A stretch of 64,000 nt of DNA from Limonium bicolor (lineage: Eukaryota > Streptophyta > Magnoliopsida > Caryophyllales > Plumbaginaceae): positions 467,261,827 to 467,325,826 of the forward strand of contig CM041777.1 of the NCBI GenBank assembly GCA_023374045.1, read 5' to 3'. Below the pieces are notes generated by a model, which had not been told where the DNA came from, searched no databases, and worked only from the letters and a program-made list of their open reading frames with translations. A program made the position numbers and the translations under genes. Shown here one piece after another: positions 49,184 to 60,440 of the stretch (position 1 is the stretch's first letter; the number at the start of each line of letters is the position of its first letter).

Positions 49184-49609
49184 ATCTACCCCCCTTAAGA
49201 AACTTTGCCCTCAAAGTTGCTCAAGGTTAATAGTTTTATAATTCTACTCATTAGGCAAACCAATTGCACTAATGCGTCTTACTACCACCTATGAGGTGTT
49301 TACTTCATTCCACAATGCAAGCGTACACATTTCAACATCATACAGAATTCACATACACAATACATCATTTCCATTCATACCATACCACAATACACATTAC
49401 ACCAATACACCATACATTGCACATACATCATCCATTACACGAATACATTCGTACACTACACATTACACATACATGCATACCAATTCACTTACACTACATG
49501 TGCCATACAAAATGCAATGCTTACCCCGAAGCAATGCAAAAGCAAAAGGGCTCTACCCCCCTTAAAAGGGGTACGACCCGTACCCGTATACTAAATACTA
49601 GACTAACTA
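49184..49609 (-). other. 3' non-coding region of B with two polypurine tracts
   Basis: Tracts at 49184-49196 (next to the LTR) and 49551-49563, 367 bp apart, with a TGTATG-rich stretch between them as in A. Small frames here (for example 49272-49565, +) are by-products of that repeat. Confidence 0.8.
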
Positions 49610-52600
49610 GTCTATGAATAATTGCGGGTATTTAGCCTTCATGGCATCTTCCAGCTCCCATGTCGCTTCTTCGACATCATGGTTTGACCATAGGACCTTC
49701 ACCATTCGTATAGACTTATGGCGAGTGTCTCTGGTCTTCCTATCAAGGATTCTCACTGGGGTTTCCACATATCTCATGTTTGGCTCAATGGATAAGTGCT
49801 CGGGCTCTAACACATGAGAAGGATCAGCAATATACTTCTTGAGTTGTGACACATGAAATACATCATGGACACGCCCCAAGTCCTCAGGTAGTGCTAACCT
49901 GTAGGCTACGGATCCGACTCTTTCGGTGATGGTGTACGGCCCTACAAACTTTGGGCTTAGCTTGCCCTTCTGACCAAATCTGATGACACCCTTCATAGGT
50001 GAAACTCGCAAGAACACTTGGTCGCCCACGGCGAACTCAAGGTCGCGTCGTCTCACATCCGCATAGGATTTCTGTCTATCTTGGGCTGCCTTCATGTTAG
50101 CTCGGATTTGTTGCACTTCGGCTTGTACTTGCTCAAGATACTCCGGTCCTATTATGACCGCTTCGCTTGACTCATCCCAACACAAGGGTGTACGGCAAGG
50201 TCTACCGTATAGAGCTTGGAAAGGCGACATCTTAATCGAGGCGTGATAACTATTATTATACGAGAACTCGATAAGATGAAGCTTATCTAACCAACTCCCC
50301 TGAAAGTCCAAGGCACATGCCCGAAGCATGTCCTCCAGTGTCTGGATGGTCCTTTCTGTCTGACCGTCGGTTGAGGATGGAAGGCGGTACTCAACTTCAG
50401 TTCTGTACCCAACGCTCCCTTGTAGCTCTCCAGTATCTCGAAAGAAATCTGGTGTCGCGGTCAGATACTATGGTCTTAGGGACTCCGTGGTGTCTGATAA
50501 TCTCCTTATCAAAAAGCTCAGCTAGCTTAACTACCTTCCAGGTGTCCTTCATCGGTATGAATCTGGCAACCTTGGTAAGGCGATCTACTACAACCCAGAT
50601 CATGTTGAGTCCTCCCCTAGCAGGTGGGAGTCCTACAACAAAATCCATGGAGATATCATGGAATTTCCACTCCGGAATTGGCATCGATTGTACCATTCCG
50701 CCCGGTCTACGGTGTTCAAATTTTACCTTCTGGCATGTCAAGCATCTCAATACGAATTCTGTCACATCTGCCTTCATTCCAGACCACCAGAAGTACCTCT
50801 TCATGTCTTTGTACATCTTGGAGGCTCCCGGATGGACTGATAATGTAGAACTATGTGACTCTCGCAGGATGCGATCCCTTAGCTCAGCATTGTTTCGGGG
50901 GACGCATAGCCTGCCATTCAACCGAATCAAACCATCTTCATGTAGCTTAAAATCATACTTTTTCTTCTCAAATGTACCATTCTCGATCTTGTGTCTGATT
51001 TCGGTTAGGTAAGGGTCGCTTAACTGAGCGTCTCGCACCTCGTCAACCAAGCTAGAAGAAGCGAGTAGCGAATGGAGCGAGTGTGCTCGACGGCTCAGGG
51101 CGTCGGCCACAACGTTTGCCTTCCCTTCCTTATACTGCAGGTTGATGTCGTAGTCTGAGAGAAACTCCATCCACCTTCTCTGTCTCAAATTGAGTTCTTT
51201 CTGAGTGAATACATACTGTAAACTCTTATGGTCGGAGTAGATGGTGATGCTTACCCCATAGAGATAGTGTCGCCATATCTTCAAGGCGAAGACGATGGCT
51301 CCTAACTCTAAGTCGTGAGTCGGGTAATTCTCCTCATGCTTTTTCAGCTGGCGGGAGGCATAAGCAACAACCTTGCCATGCTGCATGAGTACGCATCCCA
51401 TTCCTTTGCCTGATGCATCACAGTATACCTCAAATCCCTCTGTGCCCTCTGGAAGAGTAAGGACGGGCGCTGAGGTCAATGAGTCTTTCAGTTTCTGAAA
51501 TGATAGCTCGCACTCGTGTGTCCATACAAACGGTGCATCTTTCTTCATCAATGTAGTCATGGGCTTGGCGACTTTCGAGAAGTCCCTTACAAATCTCCGG
51601 TAGTAACCGGCTAGACCAAGAAAGCTCCTAATGTCGGTAACAGTCTTGGGTCTAGGCCATGATCGTACAGCTTCTACCTTAGAAGGGTCAACTGAGATAC
51701 CTGCGCTCGAGATGACATGTCCAAGGAATGATACCTGATCAAGCCAAAACTCGCATTTGGAGAACTTCGCATAAAGCTGGTTCTCGCGCAGTGTCTCAAG
51801 CACTTTCGTCAAATGAATTTCATGTTCCTCTGGTGACTTTGGAATATACAAGGATGTCGTCGATGAAGACGACCACTGAAGTGTCCAACTGCTCACTGAA
51901 TAGACGATTCATGAGGTCCATGAATTTAGCTGGTGCATTTGACAAACCGAATGGCATCACCGTGAATTCGTAGTGGCCATATCTGGTACGGAATGCCGTT
52001 TTCTCAATGTCTTGTTCCTTGATTGCAATCTGATGGTACCCTGAACGGAGGTCGATCTTGGAGAAGACTGAGGCTCCTTTCAACTGGTCGAATAGGTCGT
52101 CGATACGTGGTAGTGGGTATTTATTTTTGACTGTGACCGCATTCAGCTCGCGGTAGTCAATGCATAGTCGGAGACTACCATCCTTCTTCTTAACGAAGAG
52201 GACCGGTGCTCCCCAGGGTGATACGCTCGGGCGTATAAACCCTTTGTCTAGAAGATCTCTCAACTGTTCTTTCAATTCGGTCATCTCTGCTGGTGCCATG
52301 CGGTACGGTGCCCTGGCAATGGGACCGGTACCTGGCAATAGATCAATTTCGAATTCCACTGCTCTCGGTGGTGGCATGCCGGGTAGCTCCTTAGGGAATA
52401 CATCGGGATACTCGGATACAATGGGTACTTCATCACTAAACTCTGGATCTCGCTCCAGGTCTTGTACATAACAAAGATACACCTCTTGGCCCTTTCTGAG
52501 CTCCCGGTACATGGCCATGGCAGATATGAGTGTGGTCGAAGGCTCTCTCGGTCTCTGGCGGTAAGATACTGTAACCCCAGAAGGACTCTTGAGCAGCAAA

Positions 52601-52984
52601 CGATGCTCGGCGCAGAGGATTCTACCCTTGTGCCGCTCCAACCAATTCATCCCAATGATCACATCGAATCCCAATCCATTGAATTCGATGAAGGAAATGG
52701 GAAACGATTCGCCTTTGATTTGGATTGTGGCTGATTGATAATACTTGGTGCACTTTACCCGCTCCTTCGATGGGAGAGTAACCATGAATTCGGTAGCTCA
52801 TCCGCATCTAGCTTCAACCTCTTCACAAAGGATGGTGATACGAAAGTGTGAGAGGCGCCGGAGTCGAATAACACATTGGCATCAATGCCATTTACTGGGA
52901 AGGTTCCCGTTAGAATGGTGCCGCTCTTGCCGGCTTGTGCTTCGGTGAGGATGCTCAGGCTACCTTCGGTACCGAGTCCACAAC
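49610..52984 (-). pseudogene. pol: Pol of element B (frameshifted)
   Basis: Same domain order as A: protease ([11 protein letters not shown], about 52850), RT with [10 protein letters not shown] (about 51860), RNase H ([12 protein letters not shown], keeping the Tyr that A lost, and SDHKSL), integrase HHCC and DD..E, and the chromodomain-like tail near 49610-49720. Frameshifts: one base missing near 52783 after the protease; one near 51838 just after the RT FIDD motif; and small deletions near 50340-50410 before the integrase Glu. Unlike A, it has a Lys codon where A has TAG at 14602. The A and B damage is therefore independent. Confidence 0.92.
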
Positions 52985-54014
52985 CTATTGGATTCACAAT
53001 GGATAAGTATTGATGGTGGACACAAGTGGAATTAAATCAACACTGCTCTTTATTGATAAACCAACCATCATACATGTCGTGTCTCTAATACACGTTACTA
53101 ATAGATTACATGATACTAGGAATTTAATACTTTCTAAAGGTAAGGTTCAGGCGTCCTGGTTTCATGTGTGTGGCATTGATTATTGCCGGCGGTGCCGTAT
53201 TCAACTTGATCTTGTTGATCCCGTGATACAGCATCCTAGAGTTTCCACCCATGATTAGGACATCTCCTGATCTCAATACCAGTTTCTGTGCGAGGTCCAC
53301 ACGCTTCTGCTCGCTATACAGGAATACGGCGTCATCACCAATGGACCAAGACACTACGGGCACTCCTTGTTCAAGAGATTCCGCTGTCTCGTCCTTGTCT
53401 TGGTGTAACCCAAGTCGTCCTCCTTTCTCATAGAAGTTGACGATACAGAGATCCGCTTCAAGTGCGGGGATCGGTTCAGGTTCACATTGTTGTGCAAGTT
53501 CTACTGCTTGTGTGACGAGTGTCTGAAACTCTGGTGGTATTGTCGGAGGCGTCGCTCCATCTTGTGTTCGTGTCTCCTGGTATGTCTTGGTATAAGGATT
53601 CCAGTCCTTTCCCAAGCACATCATCTTCAGCTTCATCTTCGCTCCACCGGGGAATTCGGGTGTGTAAAATCCACCTTGACCCGTTCCTAGCTCGTTGCAT
53701 CGTCGAATTTGAGATTTGCGCTTCGGGTGTCAGGTATCCCTTTAATAAGATCATACCTGGTCGGATGACCTGACACTGTTTGTTGGTGTAGTCGTGGTTG
53801 GTGGTGTCGATCTCTTCTTGATTCAAGGTTACCGGTATCGGGTAACAGATACTAAAGTTTCCTATGGTTACAATTTTCATCTACGGTGAGTACTAGTTTC
53901 AATTACTCCATTTCATGCTCAATATACACTTCATTTATTTACCCATGCATTCACTCATACAGTTACTCTACTACTAGGCATGCTACTTCAAGGATTAAAG
54001 GTTTAGATGATTAC
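52985..54014 (-). other. Putative alternative intron 3 spanning the AlkB cassette (B)
   Basis: Donor CAAG|GTAATC (54015/54014), AlkB acceptor CCATAG|GA (53862/53861) and protease acceptor CAATAG|GT (52985/52984) are all conserved with A, in the same phase 1. Confidence 0.5.
53124..53880 (-). pseudogene. AlkB-type dioxygenase captured by element B (one frameshift)
   Basis: From ATG 53880 it follows A, then loses frame near 53708 (a small deletion where A has 'tcaatcatccg') and resumes through the stop at 53124. From A residue 83 on, 170 codons differ at 11 amino acids: C94W, Y135P, D136E, E154G, I166T, T167A, R172Q, V185A, M188L, E199Q and S238T in A numbering. The iron ligands (H160, D162, H220) and arginines 244 and 250 are unchanged. 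As in A it sits between gag and protease. The frameshift means this copy is probably inactive now. Confidence 0.9.
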
Positions 54015-55467
54015 CTTGGCCGGATTTCGAACCGGGCCCATCACGGTCAATAACATGGAGAACAGGCTGCCTCTGAGGTGCGCCCCTCTGAGGGCCCCGG
54101 GATCCCTGTCCCTGAGGTGCCTGCTGGGCCGGTGCATCGCCAGATGCCACCTCCTTGCCCTCTCTCTGCTTGTAGTTCTGAAAGTTTCCCTTCGGCTTGG
54201 TGCTCTCTGGGCATCTATTAGCTGTGTGTCCCAGCTTCTGACAGTTGTAGCATTTGATGTCTCTCCCAAACAGTCTTTACCAGGATGGTCCTGGTTGCAC
54301 TTTCTGCACACATAGGTGCGGCCGTCGGAGAAGGTTTTGGCGGCTCCGGAGCTAGAACCTGAGGTTAGAGGGTTAGCACATGTGTGCGTGGTATACTAGA
54401 AATGATACTTATACGAATACAAATTGGATTAGAAATTTACCCTTTGGTGGGTGTGATCTCAGTGGCTTAGCCGCCACCGGTGCAGAATAACCAAGCTGAA
54501 GAAGCTCAGCTGGTTTGCCCTGCTCAGCATGGGCACTGCTCTCACCCTGGGATTTCTTGTGGGATTGCTGAAAGAAATTCCCCTTTTTCTTTTTCCAGCT
54601 CTTCCCCTGGTTCTGCTCCTCAGTGCTGGTGTTTTTGTTGTAGCCTTGCGCTTCAGCGCGGTTTCTTCATCCCTTAACTGGCAAGTGATCTCAACGCGAG
54701 AAGCCGCGTGATAACACTCCTGAAATTTCAGGTATTAGCCGGGATTCTCATTTAAGGAAAGGATAAGGGAAAAGATTCAAGGAATTTAAGGAATTGAAAT
54801 GATACTAAGGGTTAACCGTTATTTACCTGAAGGGAGGTAAATCTGGTATAGCCCATACCGTACCGTAGGCGATGGCTCAGACCGCCATAGAAGCGATCGA
54901 CCAACACCTGGCCGGTGTATCCTAGATCAGGAGAGGTGCGGTAGTACTCATCGACAGTCATCTTGTCGGTCATCTTTAAGGCGTCTAGCTCTAGCCTTTT
55001 CTTTGTTTTTACATGCTCCGGGTAGTATTTCGAACGGAGGAGTGATGGAAAGAATCCCAATCAAATGTGGGGTCGTTGACATGCTCGTGCTTCACCAGCT
55101 TCCACCAGTCCATGGCTGCATCCTTCAGATAGTAGGCTGCAACTCTGACTCGAACTCCAGCAGGAGCTTCGAGTGTTTCGAAGGCCGTCTCCATCTCGGA
55201 GATGTAGGCCTCGAGCTTAGCCGGATCACTCTCGCCCCTAAAGCAGGGAGGGCGGAGCTCCGCTACAGCTTTTACCCAGTTGCTTCTCTGGGTGGCGGGG
55301 AGGGATTGGCCCCGCTTGTGTTTGTTGTTTTGCTGAGTTTGTTGTACAGCTTGGATTACTTGAGGTAGCATCTGCGCTACCGTGGCGGCGACGATCTCAG
55401 CTATCGTCTGCGCGCCGGGTCCGTCATTGCCCCCTCCTCTAGGGCGACCTGGACCTCTTCCTGACAT
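54015..55467 (-). pseudogene. gag: gag of element B (three exons, frameshifts)
   Basis: Starts at ATG 55467 with the same Ser-Gly-Arg-Gly-rich beginning as A. Exons by comparison: 55467-54827, 54719-54441 and 54358-54015. Intron 1 (54720-54826, GTAAAT...TTTCAG) has the acceptor that A lost. Intron 2 is 54359-54440 (GTAAAT...CCTCAG). Exon 3 holds CRKCNQDHPGKDC and a second knuckle. Damage: a one-base deletion near 55045, a 21-bp deletion after DEYYRT, a one-base loss in exon 2, and one after the first knuckle. Confidence 0.82.
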
Positions 55468-55660
55468 CTGAATATTTAACAGTTACGTTAGGCTTGCAAG
55501 ATACGACTCAAAGGTCTTGGAATTTAAGCAAGGTATCGTTCATAAGAACGTTAAGGGTATCCGTCGTTAACAACGGTAGTTCCTAGTTAGGTTTCTAAGT
55601 ATCCGTCTTAAGACGGTTGAAATCCTAACTCGGTAATCCCCTATGCTCGGTACTATGGAC

Positions 55661-55684
55661 ATCAGAGCGTAACTACGCTCTGAT
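55661..55684 (-). promoter_or_regulatory. Primer-site hairpin of B
   Basis: The same 11-2-11 perfect inverted repeat as in A, overlapping the Met-tRNA primer site at 55677-55688 (- strand TGGTATCAGAGC). Confidence 0.85.
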
Positions 55685-55693
55685 ACCACTTTT

Positions 55694-56838
55694 TGTAACC
55701 CCCAACCGCTAATCCTATGCTTACCGTCTAATCGTCCTATTAATCCTACGAGTTCGCAGCGGAATTATTACATACTTACTACGGCGGGTGAAACAATGCC
55801 GCTAACCGCCCATACGGCTAGCTAGGCTACTAATACTTACAGTAACGGTCTGATGAACATAATGTACCGAGCTACTAAATTACTTGCCAAAAAACATATG
55901 CCAAATACTTACATCCTGGATCACCGAGTATTTAAAGTATATTCAATTACAACCTTTCAAGCTTACCAAAGGAATGAGTTTCTAAGGCTACTCATCTATA
56001 CCAACTCCCTTCCATCATATCCAAAAAGGTGTACCCCATGGTACACCGGCTATCATAAATGTAGTGTTTACAACATCCCAAAAAGAAGATAAAGAAATAG
56101 AGTTGAGTCTTCACATCTTCATCACTCTCGAGTACCTGCGTGTAGTAAAAATGGTGCCCCAAGGGGCTCAGCAAACGCTGCATATGGACTCCGCATATAC
56201 CGCGTGCTAGCTAGGGCACGCCGACTATTTGACGTCCACTAAACATGCATTTCATTTATTCCATACATACATGCTTTTCATACATCATTCATGCTATACA
56301 ATTCATTACATAATTCAAGGCAACAATGTAGTAGCACACAGCTTACTTACCTTCACAAGGTTAGCCAAATTATGCATCCGGGTTAATCAGAATGCTTTAC
56401 TCTTTTACTCATTACTTACTTTTCCTTACTTACAATTAATTACTTTCAATTACTTTACTTACTCATTCTTACTTACTTACTTATACTCAAGTTAAGTCGT
56501 CGGGACCTCCGGCCTTGGGGACTACACCGTCCCACATCCGGGATTTACTTGACTCACCAATCCGGGATGCTACCCACTTAAGGGATTTGGGCCGCGGACC
56601 AGTTTAAGAGTCAGGAATTGGAGCCAACCTCTTGTGACTCCGCATCCTCACGCGTGGCCGAAACTATATCGGACTTCTACTCATTCCAATTTAATTACCA
56701 ATTTAAGTTAGGATGGTTAGCTTGTAGGAATAAGTTAGACCCAAACACAATAATACGGTCACGGTACATTACAACATTCATATTCATCCACACATTTCAT
56801 GAATTATACAAACTATGATTTTAAAGAAGGTATACAAC
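55694..56838 (-). repeat. 5' LTR of B, interrupted by element C
   Basis: Matches the first 1.15 kb (in + coordinates) of the LTR at 45300. It stops abruptly at 56838, where the Athila LTR begins. The rest should lie beyond the window, after C. Confidence 0.88.
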
Positions 56839-58342
56839 TGATAAGTCAGGAATTGTCTAAGTTTACTAGACTAATTCATGCTTAATTCTCTACATTATGA
56901 CATTAACTTTCCTCTTTAATGCTTTAATTACTCTTCATTGTTATATTTGTCTCCAATGATCGATTTCATATGTTTTCAGGGTAAATTACTCAACAAAGTG
57001 CTTAAATGAAGATTTCAGAGGTTAGAGCAACATGGAAGTCAAACCAGGGTCAAACGCAGAACATTCTGCCTAATTTCAGGCTTGTTCCGGGTTTGAGGTT
57101 TGGTTTGAAACCCGGAACATACCAGGGCGAAACTCTCTGCCCAATTTCAGACTTGTTCCGGGTTTGCACATGGGTTTGAAACCCGGAACATGCCAATCGG
57201 AGAAGTTTCTGCCTAATTTGCATGTGTTCCGGGTTTGCATATGGGTTTGAAACCCGGAACATGCCAATCGGAGAAGTTTTGCCTAAATTTGCATGTGTTC
57301 CGGGTTGCATATGGATTTGAAACCCGGAACATTATTAGCGGAGCGCGGAGATTCTGGCTCGAGAGTAACGGATTAATCTCTATCTTTTACTTATGCACCG
57401 TCGTTTTTATAGATAGATTAGAGATAGGTTAAGATATAATTCTTTTGTTATAAAAGAGGGAGCTTGGGGCCAACGTGAAGGAGACGGCTGATTGCACAGA
57501 ATAATCACCACACACACAGAGAATTAGTCTGGAGAGTTTGAGTCTTGTTTGGAGCTTGGAGTTTGGAGCAGAGCACAGTAAGGAGTTCACCACGGAGACT
57601 TCACCAGAAATCTCAGAACAGAGTTTCTTCTTGTCTCTATTTTTATTAAGCTTATTGTAAACATGTCAATGGCTGAGTAGTCCTCTAGATTCGGTTTGCT
57701 ATGTATCCCTAAATTTACAATTCCTGTTCCTTTGTGGTTTAATACAATTTAATTGAGTAAAGTTATTTTCCTTGCTTAATTTCTTTAATCGTTATAATTT
57801 GGCCAATTATAAAGATTAGTATTTTGTTAGCTTATATGTGACGACTGCGGCTTCCAATTGAATTCAGGAAATAACCGGTTAGTTTAGAGACGGTAATTCC
57901 TCTAAATAGCTATTGACCAATAAACTAGATTGTTCTTAAGGCGGTTAGTAAACAGTGGGTTTGTAACGAGAGTTAAAATTCAGTCTTTGCTAACTAGTAT
58001 TTGCTAAGCGGGAGACCGGAGGTAAATTATCTTTGTTCTAGGGTTTTACTCAGAATTGTCTTATAAATCACTTAGGGATAGGAATCACAGATTTGGGTGC
58101 AGTAGTAAACCGGATCTCTTTTCCAAATCAGTTTCACAACATTTATTCTCCTGCTTGTTATTATTTGCATTCTGTTTACAGTTTCTAATCATCATCAAAT
58201 CAAACCCAATTTCCTGTTTTAATTGCTTAATAAAGATTTAAACTAGACACATCGCCTCCTCTGGTTCGATACTTAGGGAATTTTCTCTATTAAAACTTGC
58301 TAGAATTGACCGGTACACTTGCCGTTAGGTTTTACCCCAACA
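56839..58342 (+). repeat. 5' LTR of C (1.5 kb)
   Basis: TGATAAGTC...CCCCAACA, followed by AGTT and the primer site. It contains a four-unit palindromic array near its start. Confidence 0.88.
57084..57335. repeat. Four-unit palindromic array in C LTR
   Basis: Units start at 57084, 57155, 57226 and 57297, an exact 71-bp period. Arms GTTCCGGGTTT and AAACCCGGAAC. The core CCGGGTTTG is shared with the arms of the A array although the two elements belong to different lineages. Confidence 0.92.
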
Positions 58343-58347
58343 AGTTT

Positions 58348-58366
58348 TGGCGCCGGTGGCCGGGGA
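58348..58366 (+). other. Primer-binding site, Asp-tRNA type
   Basis: TGGCGCCGGTGGCCGGGGA resembles the complement of the 3' end of plant Asp-tRNA, with one inserted base and one mismatch. This primer is usual for Athila. Confidence 0.8.
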
Positions 58367-58743
58367 GGCACGGTTATTTAGTTTAATCTTTATTTTATTT
58401 TGTTCTTTAATTATTTTCTGTTTAGATTTACTTGTTTTATTTGTTTCAAATTGTTCGTTTGATTTTGTTCTTGATTTCGATTAGTTAGTTTTAGTTAGGT
58501 TAGTTTTCTTTATTCTATCTTTATCTGTTTTATCTCTAGTTTGATTTTGTTTTAGATATTCTTTATTTTCCAGATTTTGTTACTGGTTCATCTCTTAATT
58601 TGAATATTCTTGTTTGGTAGTTAGGATTTTTATTTGCATATTTTGTGATTCGTTTCTTTATCTTTCTCTGATTTTTGCTGTTTTAATTGCTACTGTTCTT
58701 TTAATTTACGCTATCTCAGTTCCAGTTCACTAACTCTCGTTTT

Positions 58744-60440
58744 ATGGTCAACACCCGTTCTGCAGGAGAACCAGAGTTCCGAGCTCAATCTTGAGACAAG
58801 AGATTCGCAAGACAACTTCGAAGAGACTTGAACCTGGATCCACCAGTTGAGGAGAAGGTGCCCGAACCACCTGTTGGTGAAGAGGTTCCGGAAGTTCAAC
58901 CACCAGTGAATATGGCGAACAACGAGAGACAGATGAGGGACTACACCCGTCCAAGTGTTGAAGGGTTGGTGTCGCCAATTGTGATTCCAGCATTGCCAGC
59001 AGGAGTGGCAGTGGCAGTTCAAGACTCACTATGTGACCATGGTGATGAACGCGCCTCAGTTCAGTGGGACGGTTACTGAAGATCCGAATGCTCATCTCAC
59101 TACATTCCTGAGATTGGTAGGAAGCGTGCTCGACACCAGCTTCGCAGGAGGTGGCCCGGCTCACCCTGTTTCCATTCTCTCTGAGGGATAGAGCCGCTGA
59201 GTGGTTGAACTCGTGACGCCCGTACAGTATCACCAGTTGGACCGAGCTGGCTAATGCATTCTTAGCAAAGTACTTCCCACCCTCTCGGATGCTGACCATG
59301 AGAGGAGAGATTACAAACTTCAAACAGTTTGCTGGTGGTGAGTCCTTGTCTGAAGCTTGGGAGCGTTTTAAGGGAATAGTGAGGAAGGTACCACATCACG
59401 GTCTAGGTGAAGAGGTTATACTGCAGTCCTTTTACAAGGATTTGGATCCGTCTAGCCGGTTGTTGGTTGATACTTGTGCTGGAGGAAGTTTGATGGAGCT
59501 GCCTATTACACGAATTAAGGAGTTGTTAGATACCATCACTACAGCAGCGAATCAGTGGGGAGGTACAAGAGCAGGAGAAGCTGCACCGAAGAAACCAGCT
59601 GGGGTTTATGAAGTAGATTCAAACACCTTCTTGGCTGCCAAGATAGAAGCAATGTCGAAGCAGTTTGAGCGTATGTGTGCAGTTATGAATCCACAGTCCA
59701 GTGCAGCAGCTCCTGAGGTTTCCCACCGTGCGAGTACTGTGGTAGAGCTTCTAACATGTGCCAGTGTTCTCCACCACAAGAAGAGGCAGCGAACTATGTT
59801 GGTAACAGACCGGGTAATTATTTGGGAATCAAGGAAATCCGGGTTATCAAGCTCAGCAGCAAAACCGTTACCAAGCTGGTGGTAACAACAATTACAATCA
59901 GAGGCCTCAGCAGCAGTACAATCCTTCCTATCAGAAACAGCCACTGCAGAATCAGCAAGCACAAAATTCAGGTGCTGGAGCATCTTCTAGTATGGATGCA
60001 GTTCTGGCCAAGATGAATGATTTCATCTCAGTGAATACGAAGAAGTTTAATGAGCTGGAAGCTTTCAATCAAGAGCAAAGAACCTTAACAATGATCAGAG
60101 GACATTCAATAGGAATATCGAGACTCAGCTGTCTCAGATATCTCAGCAGTTAGCTCAGCGTCCTTTGGGTTCCTTGCCTAGTCAATCGGAGCAGAATCCG
60201 AGAGAGCATGCCAAGGCTATCACGTTGAGGAGTGGTACACAGCTTGACCCGGTGGTCCCTGAAGTTGAGGTCCCTCTCCCCAATGTTGAGCAGGATAAAG
60301 AGACTGCACCAGCAGGTTCCAGGAGGAGCCACCAGCTGAAGAGGAGGTGGCAATTAGCAAGACTACTAAGACTTCCACACCTCCACGACGCGCAGTTGCT
60401 GAAGCGCCAGTTCCTTTTCCAAACCGGTTGAAGAAGAGGG
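58744..60440 (+). pseudogene. gag: Athila gag (frameshifted)
   Basis: ATG 58744 opens a frame with a TGA at its 17th codon. The frame then reads PPVNMANNERQMRDYTRPSV. Further pieces in other frames are 'NAPQFSGTVTEDPNAHLTTF' (about 59045-59110), 'TMRGEITNFKQFAGGESLSE' and 'RKVPHHGLGEEVILQSFYKD' (59289-59885). This is the order of Athila capsid proteins. The end of gag (59900-60440) is rich in Gln and Asn. Confidence 0.82.

Larger units (their letters stand above)
45300..56838 (-). mobile_element. Element B: Tekay/Del-like Ty3/gypsy element with AlkB gene, sister of A
   Basis: On the - strand: 5' LTR (56838-55694, cut by C), primer site and hairpin, gag, AlkB, pol, two polypurine tracts, complete 3' LTR (49183-45300). 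The coding regions align with A throughout, and the LTR termini are nearly identical to A's. Gag, AlkB and pol each have frameshifts. The left TSD candidate is CAACC (45295-45299); the right copy would lie beyond the Athila insertion. Confidence 0.9.

Noticed and set aside
49272..49617. Two overlapping frames rich in His, Thr and Tyr beside the B polypurine tracts
   Set aside because: They are produced by the TGTATG-type simple repeat, and the same happens at 17792-18085 in A.
50317..51012. 231-codon frame opposite B pol
   Set aside because: It is the antisense shadow of the integrase and RNase H region; similar shadows exist opposite A pol.
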